Of a DNA stretch of 32,859 nt, positions 1-9,446 are shown one piece after another (positions within the stretch are counted from its first letter, which is position 1; every line of letters begins with the position of its first letter). Under the pieces are notes generated by a model. The model worked only from the letters and a program-made list of their open reading frames with translations. It did not search any database and was not told the DNA's origin. This stretch comes from Chara braunii. Its lineage: Eukaryota; Streptophyta; Charophyceae; Charales; Characeae. The translations under genes and the position numbers were made by a program. The DNA lies in NCBI GenBank assembly GCA_003427395.1, contig BFEA01000013.1:665867-698725 (forward strand), written 5' to 3'.

Positions 1-600
1 AAGATGAAGCGCAACACACCCAAGCACCCAGATCAACAAAATGACAAGTTTGACATCATCTACACTAGGGGAAACATCACCGAAGTATCACAAGATGAAT
101 CGCAACATACCGCAGTACCCAAATCAGCAAAATAACAAGTTTGATGACATCTACACTAGGGGAATGATCTCCGAAGTATCTTAGGATGAAGCGCAACACC
201 CATAGGCATCCAAATTCACAAAATGACAAGTTTGATGATATCTACACTAGGGGAATGATCACCGAAGTACCACAAGATGAAGCGCAACACACATAGGCAT
301 CCAAATCAGCAAAATGACAAGTTTGATGACATCTACACTAGGGGAATGATCACCGAAATATCACAAGATGAAGCGCAACACACATAGGCACCCAAATCAG
401 CAAAATGACAAGTTGGATGACATCTACACTAGGGGAATGATCACCGAAGTATCACAATATGAAGTGCGACACACATAGGCATCCAAATCAGCAAAATGAC
501 AAGTTTGATGACATCTACACTAGGGGAATGATCTCTGAAGTATCCTAGGATGAATCGCAACTTACACAGGCATCAAAATCAGTAAAAATCACAGTTTTGG
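1..600. repeat. 91-bp tandem repeat array, left edge cut off
   Basis: Six full units begin at 1, 92, 183, 274, 365 and 456, and a decaying seventh begins at 547. The period is exactly 91 bases throughout. Each unit carries the phrases GAAGCGCAACACACATAGGC, ATGACAAGTTTGATGACATC and CTACACTAGGGGAATGATC. Units differ by scattered substitutions, while length is conserved. The first unit starts at base 1, so the array probably continues to the left. No reading frame stays open across units. It is a minisatellite or satellite-type array of unknown function. Confidence 0.95.
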
Positions 601-757
601 AGGGAGGAAGAAGATGAGGAAGGGGGAGAAGAAGAAGAGGAGGAAGGGGAGGAGGAAGAAGAAGAAGAAGAGGAAGAAGAAGAGGGGGAAGAGGAAGGAG
701 GAGAGGGAGGAGAGGAAGAAGAAGAAGAGAAAGAGGAAGAAAGGAGGAAGGAGGGGT
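601..757. repeat. Polypurine (GAA/GGA) tract
   Basis: About 155 bases of almost pure A and G, mostly GAA, GGA and GAGGAA steps, directly after the 91-bp array. Translations of either strand are low-complexity (Lys/Arg/Glu or Ser/Pro/Leu runs) and are not evidence of a gene. Such mirror-like purine tracts can adopt triplex structure. Confidence 0.9.
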
Positions 758-1820
758 AACGTCCTTCCTTCCCACTCACCTTTTGTTGGTCCCTAGGCAA
801 TGTAGTCCCAAGCTTGGTTCTAGCTCCTTGAGTATGGTTTCCCCACCTCCCAAATTCTCTCCTCCTTCTCTCACTCCTCCTCTCAAGTTATGGCAGGCTC
901 CTACCTCTAAGGCTATGGAGTCCTTCCCTCTAGAAGGGCCAAGGGGACCCCTTTCAGCCTCTCGTCCTACCTCACAGCCTGAGGGCTATGGCGGACCACT
1001 CTCCTTGCTTCCTCCTCGCCTCTAGGCCTTCTCCCTTAGTCTCATCACCATAGCCAGGCTCCAGGCTAGCTCCGACTCTCACTTCCTTGCTCTATCTCAC
1101 TAGTACTCACTCACGGACTCATTTTGGCAGCATGGGCTCCTCTCATGCTCAAGTGGGAGTGGCGGCCTGTACCTCCAACTTATGTAGGCTGAAACTGGTG
1201 CACCGCCCAACCCTTAGGCCTCTCCAAGTGCCTCTAGGTCGACCGAGGTGCCCCCAAGGCCAAATTTTCGGTTTTGGCCTATGTGGAGGTACCTGGGCCT
1301 CATTTTGGCCAGTTACATGCAGCCTGAGAGACCGGTACCTTCTCGGACTACCCCTTGGTCTACCCCAACCTCTTTTTACTTCAAAAGGAGGTGCCTTTTG
1401 GGGTACCACTTCCCAAAATGCAGCCTTTACTGAATTTTGAGGGCCGAAAGGCCCATTTTTCGTCTTTTTCTTGGTCTAGGCCTCTTTTGGGTAGGCCGTT
1501 GCATTTTTCCAAGTGGCGGCTCCATTGGCTGAGATCCGTGGTTCCCATCATTCCGAGCTACTCCAAGCTCCCCTTGGTTCAAATTTGAGCTCCCACCTTC
1601 AAATTTCCATCTTTCTGGTGTATCTGGCCCAAACCTTGGGCCAAATACTCAATTTTTGTCTTCTTCATCTTTTGTTTTCCCTCCTTTTTGCTGCCAACTC
1701 ATTTCGGAGCTAGCCGTTTTGTGTCAGCCCACAACAAACTACTAGATTTCCTCCTCCGCAAAATCAGATTTCAAATCTAGGGCCCAAAAATGAGCCGACC
1801 AATTTTTGCTGCTTAAATTA
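758..1820. other. Unassigned sequence, no gene recognised
   Basis: C/T-rich on the plus strand. Short open stretches exist (for example 783-1025 and 1087-1440) but they are compositionally biased, have no recognisable motif and end at random. I see no RT, integrase, zinc-knuckle or host-domain signature. It may be an old non-coding part of a retroelement. Confidence 0.5.
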
Positions 1821-1824
1821 AGAT

Positions 1825-1891
1825 ATTGCAGAGATAATGCCCTAAGGGCCTTATCTCTGCAATCCGGACTGTCCTCCTAGGATCTAGGAGG
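1825..1891. repeat. Two adjacent hairpin-forming inverted repeats
   Basis: The first inverted repeat has arms 1825-1842 and 1846-1863 (18 bases each, one mismatch) around the 3-base loop TAA; its left arm begins ATTGCAGAGATAA. Ten bases later a second has arms CCTCCTAG (1873-1880) and CTAGGAGG (1884-1891) around GAT. No transposon ends or U-rich terminator accompany them. They could be a structured RNA element or the remains of a small inverted-repeat element. Confidence 0.75.
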
Positions 1892-1895
1892 GATG

Positions 1896-3330
1896 AGGTC
1901 ATCATTGAGACCTGCCAGTCCCTACCGCCGCATTCCCAACCTGGCGACACTTTTTCCTCCACCCATTCCTCCTCCTTTGTCTCATTCTCCCCCTTTTTTT
2001 TTCCCCTTTTCTTTTATTACTGTCGGTACAAGTGTAATAACTATTTCTCCTCTTTCTAGCTGTTGGACCTTTCCCAAGGTCCGATTTTGCAGCCGGCATA
2101 TGGCCGTTGCACTTCGGACTGCAGTGGTGGCACCCTTGAGGTCCAAGGAGGCTCCTTTTTGCTGCCGCTGCTTCCAGTTTGAGACCCCTTTGCTTTGATT
2201 CTCTCCGGCCAGCCTTTTCTCCACGTGGAGTCCTTGGAACTTCGTTTTTCTTGGCCTGGCTGGTCCGGAATAACCCGGACTGCTGGCCGGCCCCCTCATT
2301 ACCACTATTCCCTCCTCTTTCTCCCCTCGGCACCCCCTGCCGGCGCTTGCAGTGGCGATACTTATCATTTTCATCCGGACCCCTGGCCCGGGCGGTCCCG
2401 TCCACCTGATATAATGTTATTTTATTTTTATCGTTGTTGCACTTGATCCAGGATCCCCTTCGGTCGTCCCTGGTGCCCTCCGCCTTTCCCGTCTCACGCC
2501 CGTCTCCTCCGTTTCGTTGACAATTTCCGTCAGCGCCCGACTTCTCCTCTTTTTCTTATTGTTCCTAGCCCCTCCCCTTTTTTCGACGTCCTCCTGGTGA
2601 CGACCTGCTCTCGCGCGCCCCCCTCCTTGGGCTGGTCGCTGATTATTCCGCCGACGGCTCCGACCTTCAGCCCCCGTCGGCGGCTCCCGACACTTTATAC
2701 CGTTGATACCCGTCCTGCTAGTGGTTCCGCTGGTGCCGCTCTTTTATCTAGGCCCACGGGGTCCCTGACACTTCGGCCCGCCTGCACTGCGTCTTTTCCC
2801 TTGGTCTCACGCGGTTCCTGGTACTTTGCCCTGCCGGTACCGCCCCGTCCTTCGATCCCATGTGGTCCTCGACAGTCTTGCCCCACCTGTACCACGTCTT
2901 TCCTTGGTGCTCCTGACGCCCTTCCGCCTTACGGCGATCTCCGCTCCCCGTTCCTCTTGCGTCCTGCACGTTGTTCCATTCCGGGTGTCGGCTCCCATCC
3001 AACTGACGGCCTCCTTGGCCCTCTTACCGCCATGTCATGTCAGTGCCTCGCGCCCTGTCCCTTCCTACTTCCTTCCTTCCCTTGCTGCGAACCTCCTATG
3101 CTACTACCGACTTCCCGACGGCCCTTCTCCATCCTTGGGGGAAGAGTCGCCCCTGCTATTTTCTCACAGTCCTTTGCCGCTTCCGGCTTAGACCGTCCCT
3201 TTCTAGTTTGGCGGCCCTGACGACTCTGGGCAGCCTCTAGCTTCCTACTGTCTGTGCCCATGCTTCCGATCTTTCCGGCATTCCTGCCTCCGATTTTCTC
3301 TGTCGTGCACAAATTGGTCATATACAGTCT
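1896..3330. other. Pyrimidine-rich region, no gene recognised
   Basis: Strongly C/T-rich on the plus strand, with homopolymer T and C runs near 1980-2015. The longest open stretch (2597-3220) translates to a Ser/Pro/Leu/Arg-rich sequence without motifs, as expected when stop codons are rare in C-rich DNA. The minus-strand opening at 1902-2405 is Lys/Arg/Gly-rich for the same reason. It lies directly upstream of the integrase remnant of element B1, so it may be foreign sequence that replaced B1's 5' part. That is inference. Confidence 0.45.
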
Positions 3331-3335
3331 CTCGA

Positions 3336-4490
3336 GTGATGGGAAATCATTCGGGACTCACCAGTCCTGACAATGGACATGGGAAAGGAGCAGGAACAAA
3401 TATTCAAGTAATGGTGATCGTTGACCGTTTTTCAAAATTTCTGCATTTGATTCCATTACCACCTCACGCCCCAACTAGCCTTGTGATCGAGAAGTTTAAT
3501 AAGAAGTACATTTTGCAGTGTGGTCCCCGAAAAACTCTTTTGAGCGACCGGGACACTAGGTTCATGAGTGCAGATTGGCAGGATTTCACCTCCTAGATCT
3601 ATGACATCAAACTCAAGATGACGTCTGGTCGACATTCTGAAGCCGATTGGCCGAGGAAATCAAGCAGACTGTGATTCAACTTCTTCGAGCTCTAGTTGTG
3701 CCTGATTAGAACTCTTGGGATGAGGAATTGCCGATTGTGCAGGGATTGTACAACAACTCCATACACTCCATACACTCCATCACTAGGATGACACCTAATC
3801 GACTGCTTCTCGGGTGGCAAATTCTCAATCCCCTATCCTAAATGTTTCCTGACCCGCCACCTGGCCTAGCACCTGGCCAGCCTGGTTACAACGCTAAGTT
3901 TAATCGCTTGCTCAAAGTTGTTGTTGCAGCTATGGAAAGGCGACGTAGTGCCATGATTAAGCATGCCAACAAGAAGCGCTAGCTTGCACCTTTCTTAGTG
4001 GGAAGTTACATTTGGGTCAAGATGTTTGAGTTTTTTGAAGAAGGTCTATCACAAAAGCTTCTTCCTCAGTATTACGGTCCGTGGAAGGTGCTGAACCAGG
4101 TAGGGGTTGATTCATTTGGTCCTCCTTACACGATCAACGTGCCTACTGATCTGCGCATGTACCACCCGAAACTTTTTCGTATCGAGAATCGATGATTCCT
4201 CGCGCAATCAATGGCGGTCACAAGATTGATAGAATTGTTGAGCACAGTGGAAAAGGGAAAAACAGACAATGCAAAGTCCATTTTCTATATCACCCACTAA
4301 ATGATTTTTACTGGATTGCTAAGAAAGACTTGCTGCAGAGTGCCCCGCGAGTCGTCAATGCATATGAACAACTGATTGTCTCCGAACAGCAACCTAAATT
4401 CATTGCTACCCTCACTCCTATGGAACGTAGCCGATCTTTGTTTGCCATTTACGCTTATGATGCGTTATGCAGGGACTCTGAGTGAGTTAC
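3336..4490 (+). pseudogene. Ty3/gypsy integrase and chromodomain, decayed (element B1)
   Basis: This is the C-terminal half of a retrotransposon pol gene. An integrase core is visible: VIVDRFSK holds the first catalytic Asp, LLSDRDTRF the second, and a degraded HPQTDG-like segment (HSEADW) precedes the region of the catalytic Glu near 3640-3660. The conserved block before the C-terminal domain follows (GLYNNS.HS...MTPN, about 3750-3800). Next come the GPY/F-like stretch (YYGPWKVLNQVG, about 4070-4110), YHPKLFRI, and a chromodomain-like tail (HKIDRIVEH ... FYWIAKKDLL, about 4210-4340). In-frame stops occur near 3594, 3706, 3840 and 3980, with a frame change near 4192. RT and RNase H are missing upstream. 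A polypurine tract and 3' LTR follow directly, so strand and family are secure. It cannot encode an active enzyme. Confidence 0.9.
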
Positions 4491-4510
4491 TCGCTCGAAG
4501 GGACCTCGGT

Positions 4511-4526
4511 CTTGAGGGGGAGGTAG
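4511..4526 (+). promoter_or_regulatory. Polypurine tract of element B1
   Basis: CTTGAGGGGGAGGTAG sits immediately before TGTAATAACCC, the start of the 3' LTR. In LTR retrotransposons this purine run primes plus-strand DNA synthesis. Its position between the end of pol and the LTR fits that role. Confidence 0.8.
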
Positions 4527-4906
4527 TGTAATAACCCACCATAACATGGATTGAGGACACTGCTGAGTTTTGAGTTCTGCCAATGGAAATCATGGAATGG
4601 ATGCCATGCTGAGATTCCCGCATTCTGCTGAGTTTTCCAAGTCTGTGTGTGTGCGTGTTGTGCCTGTCTGAGTGCTTGTTGGCATGAGTGTGTGTGTGAC
4701 CCGCAAGGGTACTTGCTTGTTTGGGAGGCCCATAAGGCTGGTACTTACCTGTGGCCGTGACGTTGAGGGTTGGATCAGGGAAAACTCTCAAGTGGAGCAA
4801 GAGGCCCGCGACACTTAGAGCAGTGGAAAAGCACACCCAATAGAAGTAGATGTGCCGGGTACTACATGCCGAGCAGAAGACAAAGTTGGCATTCTTAGAG
4901 GCCCAG
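4527..4906 (+). mobile_element. 3' LTR of element B1, first part (split by element A)
   Basis: Starts TGTAATAACCC right after the polypurine tract. The reverse complement of 27390-27784 aligns with it throughout, for example GGTACTTACCTGT...CCGTGAC at about 4740-4761 against the inverse at about 27547-27572. The sequence breaks at 4906, where element A begins, and resumes at 13485. The last five bases, CCCAG (4902-4906), are repeated at 13485-13489 as the target duplication made by A's insertion. Confidence 0.88.
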
Positions 4907-5251
4907 TGTCACATACCAAGATGGTACAGACCAAAACCAAGAACCGACCTCCCACAAATAGAGCAGGATAGCACGGCGGAAGACTGGAATACAAATGATC
5001 AGACCCAATCAATGTCGAAATGCACACAGGACATGCATGATCATCATCATGAAACGGTGTGAATGGCCAGGCGCCGCACACCAGGACGAAGGTGCCAGGC
5101 CTAACTCATACACAAATGAGGAGGAGGGGGAAGAGACGAAGGAGAAGGGGGAAGAGATTAAAATGTCGTCAACCTAAATGACGTTGATATCAACTCCAAG
5201 TAGTCCCCCCCAACATCTCTCTCCAATGTTGAGTTCGAATCCCAAGTGTCG

Positions 5252-5254
<3 letters not shown>

Positions 5255-5305
<51 letters not shown>
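5255..5305. repeat. (CT)n microsatellite in element A 3' LTR
   Basis: An uninterrupted CT run of about 51 bases, GA in element sense. The corresponding place in the 5' LTR (about 12765-12782) has only short CT stretches. Element C's LTR has two long GA runs in the equivalent region. Confidence 0.97.
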
Positions 5306-5309
<4 letters not shown>

Positions 5310-5589
5310 CCAGATAAGAAGAAGTCGGAGCGTTGGGAGGGGAAAGAGAAGGTGGTGGATTGGAGGAGGAGGAAGAAGAAGATCGCTCAATCTCTCTCTA
5401 TACCAGGTACTGACCTGCGAAAGGTGGTGCCTCTGGCCGCCATCACCATCTCTCCCTCCCTTCACTACTCTACTCTATCAACGCGCAGCGCTGGAAGTTA
5501 GTCCTATGATCGACTACTACTATACTGCTGTTGTTCGGAGTATGCCTCCTCGATCCTCTACTGAATGTGTGATTGAGGCCGGACCCAAC

Positions 5590-5597
5590 TATATATA
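5590..5597 (-). promoter_or_regulatory. TATA box in element A 3' LTR
   Basis: TATATATA in the context GCGCTATATATAGTTGGG in element sense. The same context is present in the 5' LTR (13144-13152) and, more loosely, in element C's LTR (17235-17242), where CCGGCC also follows. Conservation across three LTRs supports a core promoter. Confidence 0.7.
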
Positions 5598-5918
5598 GCG
5601 CTGGGTCGGCCTCAACTGTCGAGTCTTGGCGCTCAAACTGAGGCTGGGCCTCAAAAGTTTGGCGCCCAAACTGAGGCTGGGCCTCCAGCGCCTATTGAAA
5701 CGGGGCGACCTCAAAGTCAAGGTCTGGTGCCCAAAACACACGCCAGGGCCTGCACCCGAAACGAGGCCTGCAGGGCCTCTAACTGGTACCGGTCGTACTC
5801 GGCCTACCGACCCTGCGGACCCTATTGAGGGTCAAAACGACACAGACCCTACACTCTATGGACATCTAGCCTACCTGGTCAGGCCTTGCTGGGCCCGTGT
5901 GGACCTGAGTATGGCACA

Positions 5919-5935
5919 CTCCCCCCTCCTTGAAA
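5919..5935 (-). promoter_or_regulatory. Polypurine tract of element A
   Basis: Element sense TTTCAAGGAGGGGGGAG directly precedes the LTR start TGTGCC. The equivalent in element C is CAAGGAAGGGGGGG at 16851-16864. It is the expected plus-strand primer position. Confidence 0.85.
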
Positions 5936-5943
5936 GAATGAGC

Positions 5944-8343
5944 TTACCTGCGAGGGCGAAGCTGTCTGTTGGAGGGAGGGATTGAGGTCCGGGTGGGAGG
6001 CTTTGCAACTTCCGTGGCTAGCCGTTTCTTCTCATAATCGACATAGATAAGTGGTGCGGAGGCTTGTAAAGCTGCTCGTGAAATCCATCTCATGTCGTTG
6101 CGGTCGCACCACTTGAATATGACCTTGTACTGCATTGGCTTGTTGCTGTGCTTACGGTGCGTGATGACTCGATCGACTTCCTGATGACCATCCACAGGAG
6201 GGTCCTGCGATCGTCGACCCGGGAAGTCGTCGCTCTTGGCTGGTGTATATATGGCCAGCTTGGAGGCTTGGAAAACCTGGTGGACCGTGAGTTGCTGCGG
6301 GATTTTGATCACAAAAGAAGGGCCATTTGGCTCATCGCCCGCGAGTGAAATGATGGTCCATCGTCCAAAACCACTTAGGAAGTAGCTTGCGCGAGAGACG
6401 TTTTGTTCAAGTGCAAACTCCTCCGTGGAGACCCAAACGAGGCTGCTAACGCGGATCAGGCATGGCACGTGATGCCGATTGGCTTGTTGTTGCATGCGGA
6501 CTTGGGCCTTTTGCATGTTGGCGGGGGCTTTAGCCACCAAGTCCTGATACTTCCAAACAAAGGCGGCCTGATACTTCTGAACGAAGGCGGGAGAGCAAGC
6601 GGCGTCAATGTCGGCAGCCCTTGGAAATGGAAGATCTGAGAAGATACGGCCTTTCCTGCCACCGTGGTGCAACTCGAATGGAGTCACGCCGATTATCGGA
6701 TGCAACGAAGCGTTGTAGCCGAATTCAATGTCGGGGAGGCGGTCAACCTAATCCGTCTGATCCGTACGGATGAGTGTGCGAAGCATCATTTGAGTAGTTT
6801 GATGTGCCCGCTTCGTTTGGCCGTTCGTTTGTGGATGTTGAGCCGAACTTGCTTTCATCTCGGTGCCGAACTCCTTCATGAGAAAAGTTCATAATGCCGA
6901 CATAAACGAGTGTCAGGATCGGTGACGATGTCTTTCGGAACGCAGTGGCCGCAGATCCAGCTGGTGTGCAAGAGGTGCGCAAGCTCGGGAGCCGTGGCCT
7001 AGTACTTGCAAGGAAGAAGTATGTACTTGCTCAAAAGGAAGAAATCTACTTTGTTGTGTTGTTCCAAAACTGCACCCATGACGTAGCTGGAAGTTTGCAG
7101 TCACTCTCGTAGGCAAGGTGGGATCGTAGACACTTAAGACGGGAGCGAGGAGCAACATCGTCTTCAATCTACGGAACGAACTGCGGACTTCGTCGATGAA
7201 TTGGAAGGGCACCTTTGGAGACTGCAATCTTGGCAAGGGCGTGGCGATCCGTGCGTATCTTCCGAAGAAGCGTTGGTAGTACCCGGCCAATCCCATAAAA
7301 GAGCGAACTTCCGTGATGTTGGTCGGTTCTGGCCAATCTTGGATGACCTTGATCTTGTCCTCGAACGGACGAATGCCTTGCGGTGTCACAGAGTGGCCCA
7401 AGTACTCGAGCTCTTGCTGTGCGAATTCGCACTTGGCTTGGTTGGCCTTGTACTTGGTTGTACGTAGCCTGTCAAAAACAACTCGTAGATGCACGATGTG
7501 CTCGTCCAAAGTCCGACTATACACCAAGATGTCATCAAGGTAGATGAGCATGAACCGGTCCATCATGTCGTGAAACTTTGTTGTCATTGCCGCTTGGAAG
7601 GTGCGCGGGGCATTCGTGAAGCTGAATGGCATTACGACCCACTCGAAGTGCCCGTACCGTGTCTTGAATGCGGTTTTGTAGCGATCTTTTGGATGGATCT
7701 CGAGCTGGTGGTAACCGACCTTGAGGTCCAACTTGGAGAAGTACTTGGCGCCGCCCAAACGTCCGAGAAGATCGTTGATGCGTGAGAGCGGGCCGACATT
7801 TTTAATGGCTTGAGCGTTGTTGAGCTTACGGTAGTCAATGCATAATCGCAGCTCCTTGTTCTTCTTTTGGACAAAGCGAACGGGTGCACCGTAGGGCGAG
7901 CAGCTTGGGCGAATCGATCCCTTGTCAATGAGGTCATCGAGTTGCATTTGTAGCACTTCAGTTCCTTCTCGCTCATGCAATGAATACATCCGCGGGGAGG
8001 TACGACCCTGTCTTTGAGGATGATCTGGTGACGAATTGGTCGATTCAGTGCGATTCCGGTGGGGCCTTCGAAGATGTTGATATAGGAGTCGAGAAGCTTG
8101 ACAATACGTGGATCCAATTGTTGTTGCGCCGTTGGCGCGTCGAGAGGAGGGAGGGTGTGCAAGAAGCAGATGCCCATTTCCTCCACGTCGTTCCGTGCGA
8201 TGAAGTTGTGAATGCTTGCCGCGGAGACCACATGACAACCAATCGAAGGGTGAGGTGGGGGGACCGTACATGGAACGAGTACTCCGTTCCAGTCACGAAC
8301 GTGAACGGTGCGGCGGTAGAAGTTCACTGGGTGGCCCTCGCTA
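5944..8343 (-). pseudogene. Element A pol: RT, truncated RNase H/integrase, chromodomain
   Basis: After the plastid insert, pol resumes at 8343 with the segment that follows the protease (NFYRRTVHVRDW). A one-base frame change near 7960 separates this from the RT frame. RT shows SPYGAPVRFVQKKN, LRLCIDYRKLN, FSKLDLKVGYHQ and the catalytic YLDD (7531-7542), then YLGHSVT and the RT-RNase H connection. Shortly after the start of RNase H (VLEQHNKVDFFLLSKYI, near 7030) the sequence jumps to the middle of the integrase core (CVPKDIVTDPDTR, about 6909-6940). Most of RNase H, the integrase zinc finger and the first catalytic Asp are therefore absent. HPQTNGQT (about 6825-6846) and the C-terminal GPY-like region follow. 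A chromodomain (EVDRVITHRKH ... DMRWISRAAL, about 6070-6185) ends the protein near a TAA at 5944. Several further frame changes exist. It would not be functional. Confidence 0.93.
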
Positions 8344-8680
8344 GCTAATGCAGCTAGTAATAAGAAGTAATTTTTATTAGTAGGAACAAAATTTCAAGCT
8401 TCGGACTTGATAAAATCAGAAGCACTTAAATCTAGATGTCATTATGTAAATCAAAGATGGCTAGGCGGTATGTTAACTAATTGGATGACGATAGAAACTC
8501 GAATACAACGGCTTAAGAATCTAGAGACAAGGTGCTTTTCATAATTTACCTAAAAAAGATGCAGTACATCTAAAAAAGCAATTAAATCAATTGCAAAAAT
8601 ATTTAGGTGGAATGAAATACATGAAAAATTTGCCAGATGTTGTAATTATTGTTGATCAACAAAAAGAGAGAATTGCAGTT
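8344..8680 (+). pseudogene. rps2: Plastid rps2 fragment (nuclear plastid DNA) inside element A
   Basis: Plus-strand translation is the central part of chloroplast ribosomal protein S2. Recognisable blocks are [46 protein letters not shown], then in another frame [29 protein letters not shown] and [14 protein letters not shown]. One in-frame TAA lies near 8369 (KK*FLLV, where Gln is usual). A small indel near 8525-8540 shifts the frame, and both protein ends are missing. The DNA is A/T-rich, unlike the flanking pol sequence. It runs opposite to element A's genes. Left junction is within about 8341-8346 and right junction at 8680/8681, where pol resumes. About seven pol codons (the ILGMPWL block) are missing at the site. 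It is a dead plastid insert. Confidence 0.92.
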
Positions 8681-9424
8681 GTCGAACTTTGTGTCCGATA
8701 TGTCGAAGGACACGGCCTCACGTGCATGGGGGGCGAAGTACATGGGGACGGAGTCAACACACCGGTCAATGGACTTGTGCGTACGACCGTCGGCCAATGT
8801 GACTTGCGTGGGCTGGGATTTCCTTCGAACACGCGGCCCAAGGCCGACACGTGTCATGAAGTCTTGGCTGATGTAGTTGCAGGTTGCTCCACAATCAATC
8901 AAGGAGCTGGAGGTCGCCTTCCCTAACTGAATGCGGACGTTGAGTAACAGTGCGCCGATGTTGTCGTGCCATTGCGTGGCGTACTTGCGGTCGATCTTCG
9001 CAATGTACTCACGAAGGTCAACAACCGCTGCTCCGTCTTCCATCAACGGAGTTGGTTCTGCAACGTGCAAGTAGTTGTGCAGTTCTGCCATTAGGGCATT
9101 GCAATGCAGCTTTGACATGGAACCGGATGGGGGAAGAGGCATCCATTGGAAGTCCTCTGGCGTCAATGGGTCCAGGTCCTCAAGTCTAGACCGTACCAAC
9201 AAGTACCTGAGTAGTGTCGGCGAGGATGCTGGTTCACTTGGCGATGGTGATGAAGTCGCGCATGCATATGACTCTTGCGCGTGGGGAGGTTGGTCCAATG
9301 GAGAGACCAGCTGGAAAGCATAGTCTTCATAACTTTCTTGAAGACTTGCGACATACACGTGTTCCTCGGGCGTGGAGGATGTTGCACTAGCAAGGCAACC
9401 ATGTCCGACGGAGTAGGAAGTGGA
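8681..9424 (-). pseudogene. Element A protease (retropepsin-like) region of pol
   Basis: The reading frame is open from a stop near 9424 and overlaps the end of gag closely. The N-terminal part has LTPEDFQWMPL (about 9140-9170), also present in element C. The aspartic protease motif is [10 protein letters not shown] (DCGAT at 8882-8896), then [14 protein letters not shown] and TLADGRT. The normal motif in this family is LIDSGA; Cys replaces Ser or Thr after the catalytic Asp, and element C shares this Cys. The frame runs into the plastid insert right after FDISDTKFD, before the ILGMPW block that closes the fold. The protease is thus truncated. No separate start codon is needed if pol is made by frameshifting from gag, which is inference. 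Confidence 0.88.
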
Positions 9425-9446
9425 GTCGCCTCACTTCCTGCGGAGC

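Larger units (their letters stand above)
4907..5918 (-). repeat. 3' LTR of element A
   Basis: In element sense it begins TGTGCCATACTCAGG at 5918, just after the polypurine tract, and ends GGTATGTGACA at 4907. It aligns along its length with 12419-13484. It holds a TATA box (5590-5597) and a long CT/GA dinucleotide tract (5255-5305) downstream of it. The other LTR lacks the long dinucleotide run, which explains much of the length difference. Confidence 0.95.

Noticed and set aside
1-600. CRISPR-like array
   Set aside because: The whole 91-bp unit is repeated; there are no unique spacers between short repeats.
1902-2405. 167-residue open stretch, minus strand
   Set aside because: Lys/Arg/Gly-rich translation of the purine-rich strand, no recognisable domain.
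2597-3220. 207-residue open stretch, plus strand
   Set aside because: C/T-rich DNA gives few stops; the translation is Ser/Pro/Leu/Arg-rich with no domain or motif.
4465-4836. 123-residue minus-strand open stretch
   Set aside because: It lies within the family-B LTR and is not conserved as a frame in the copy at 27390-27784.
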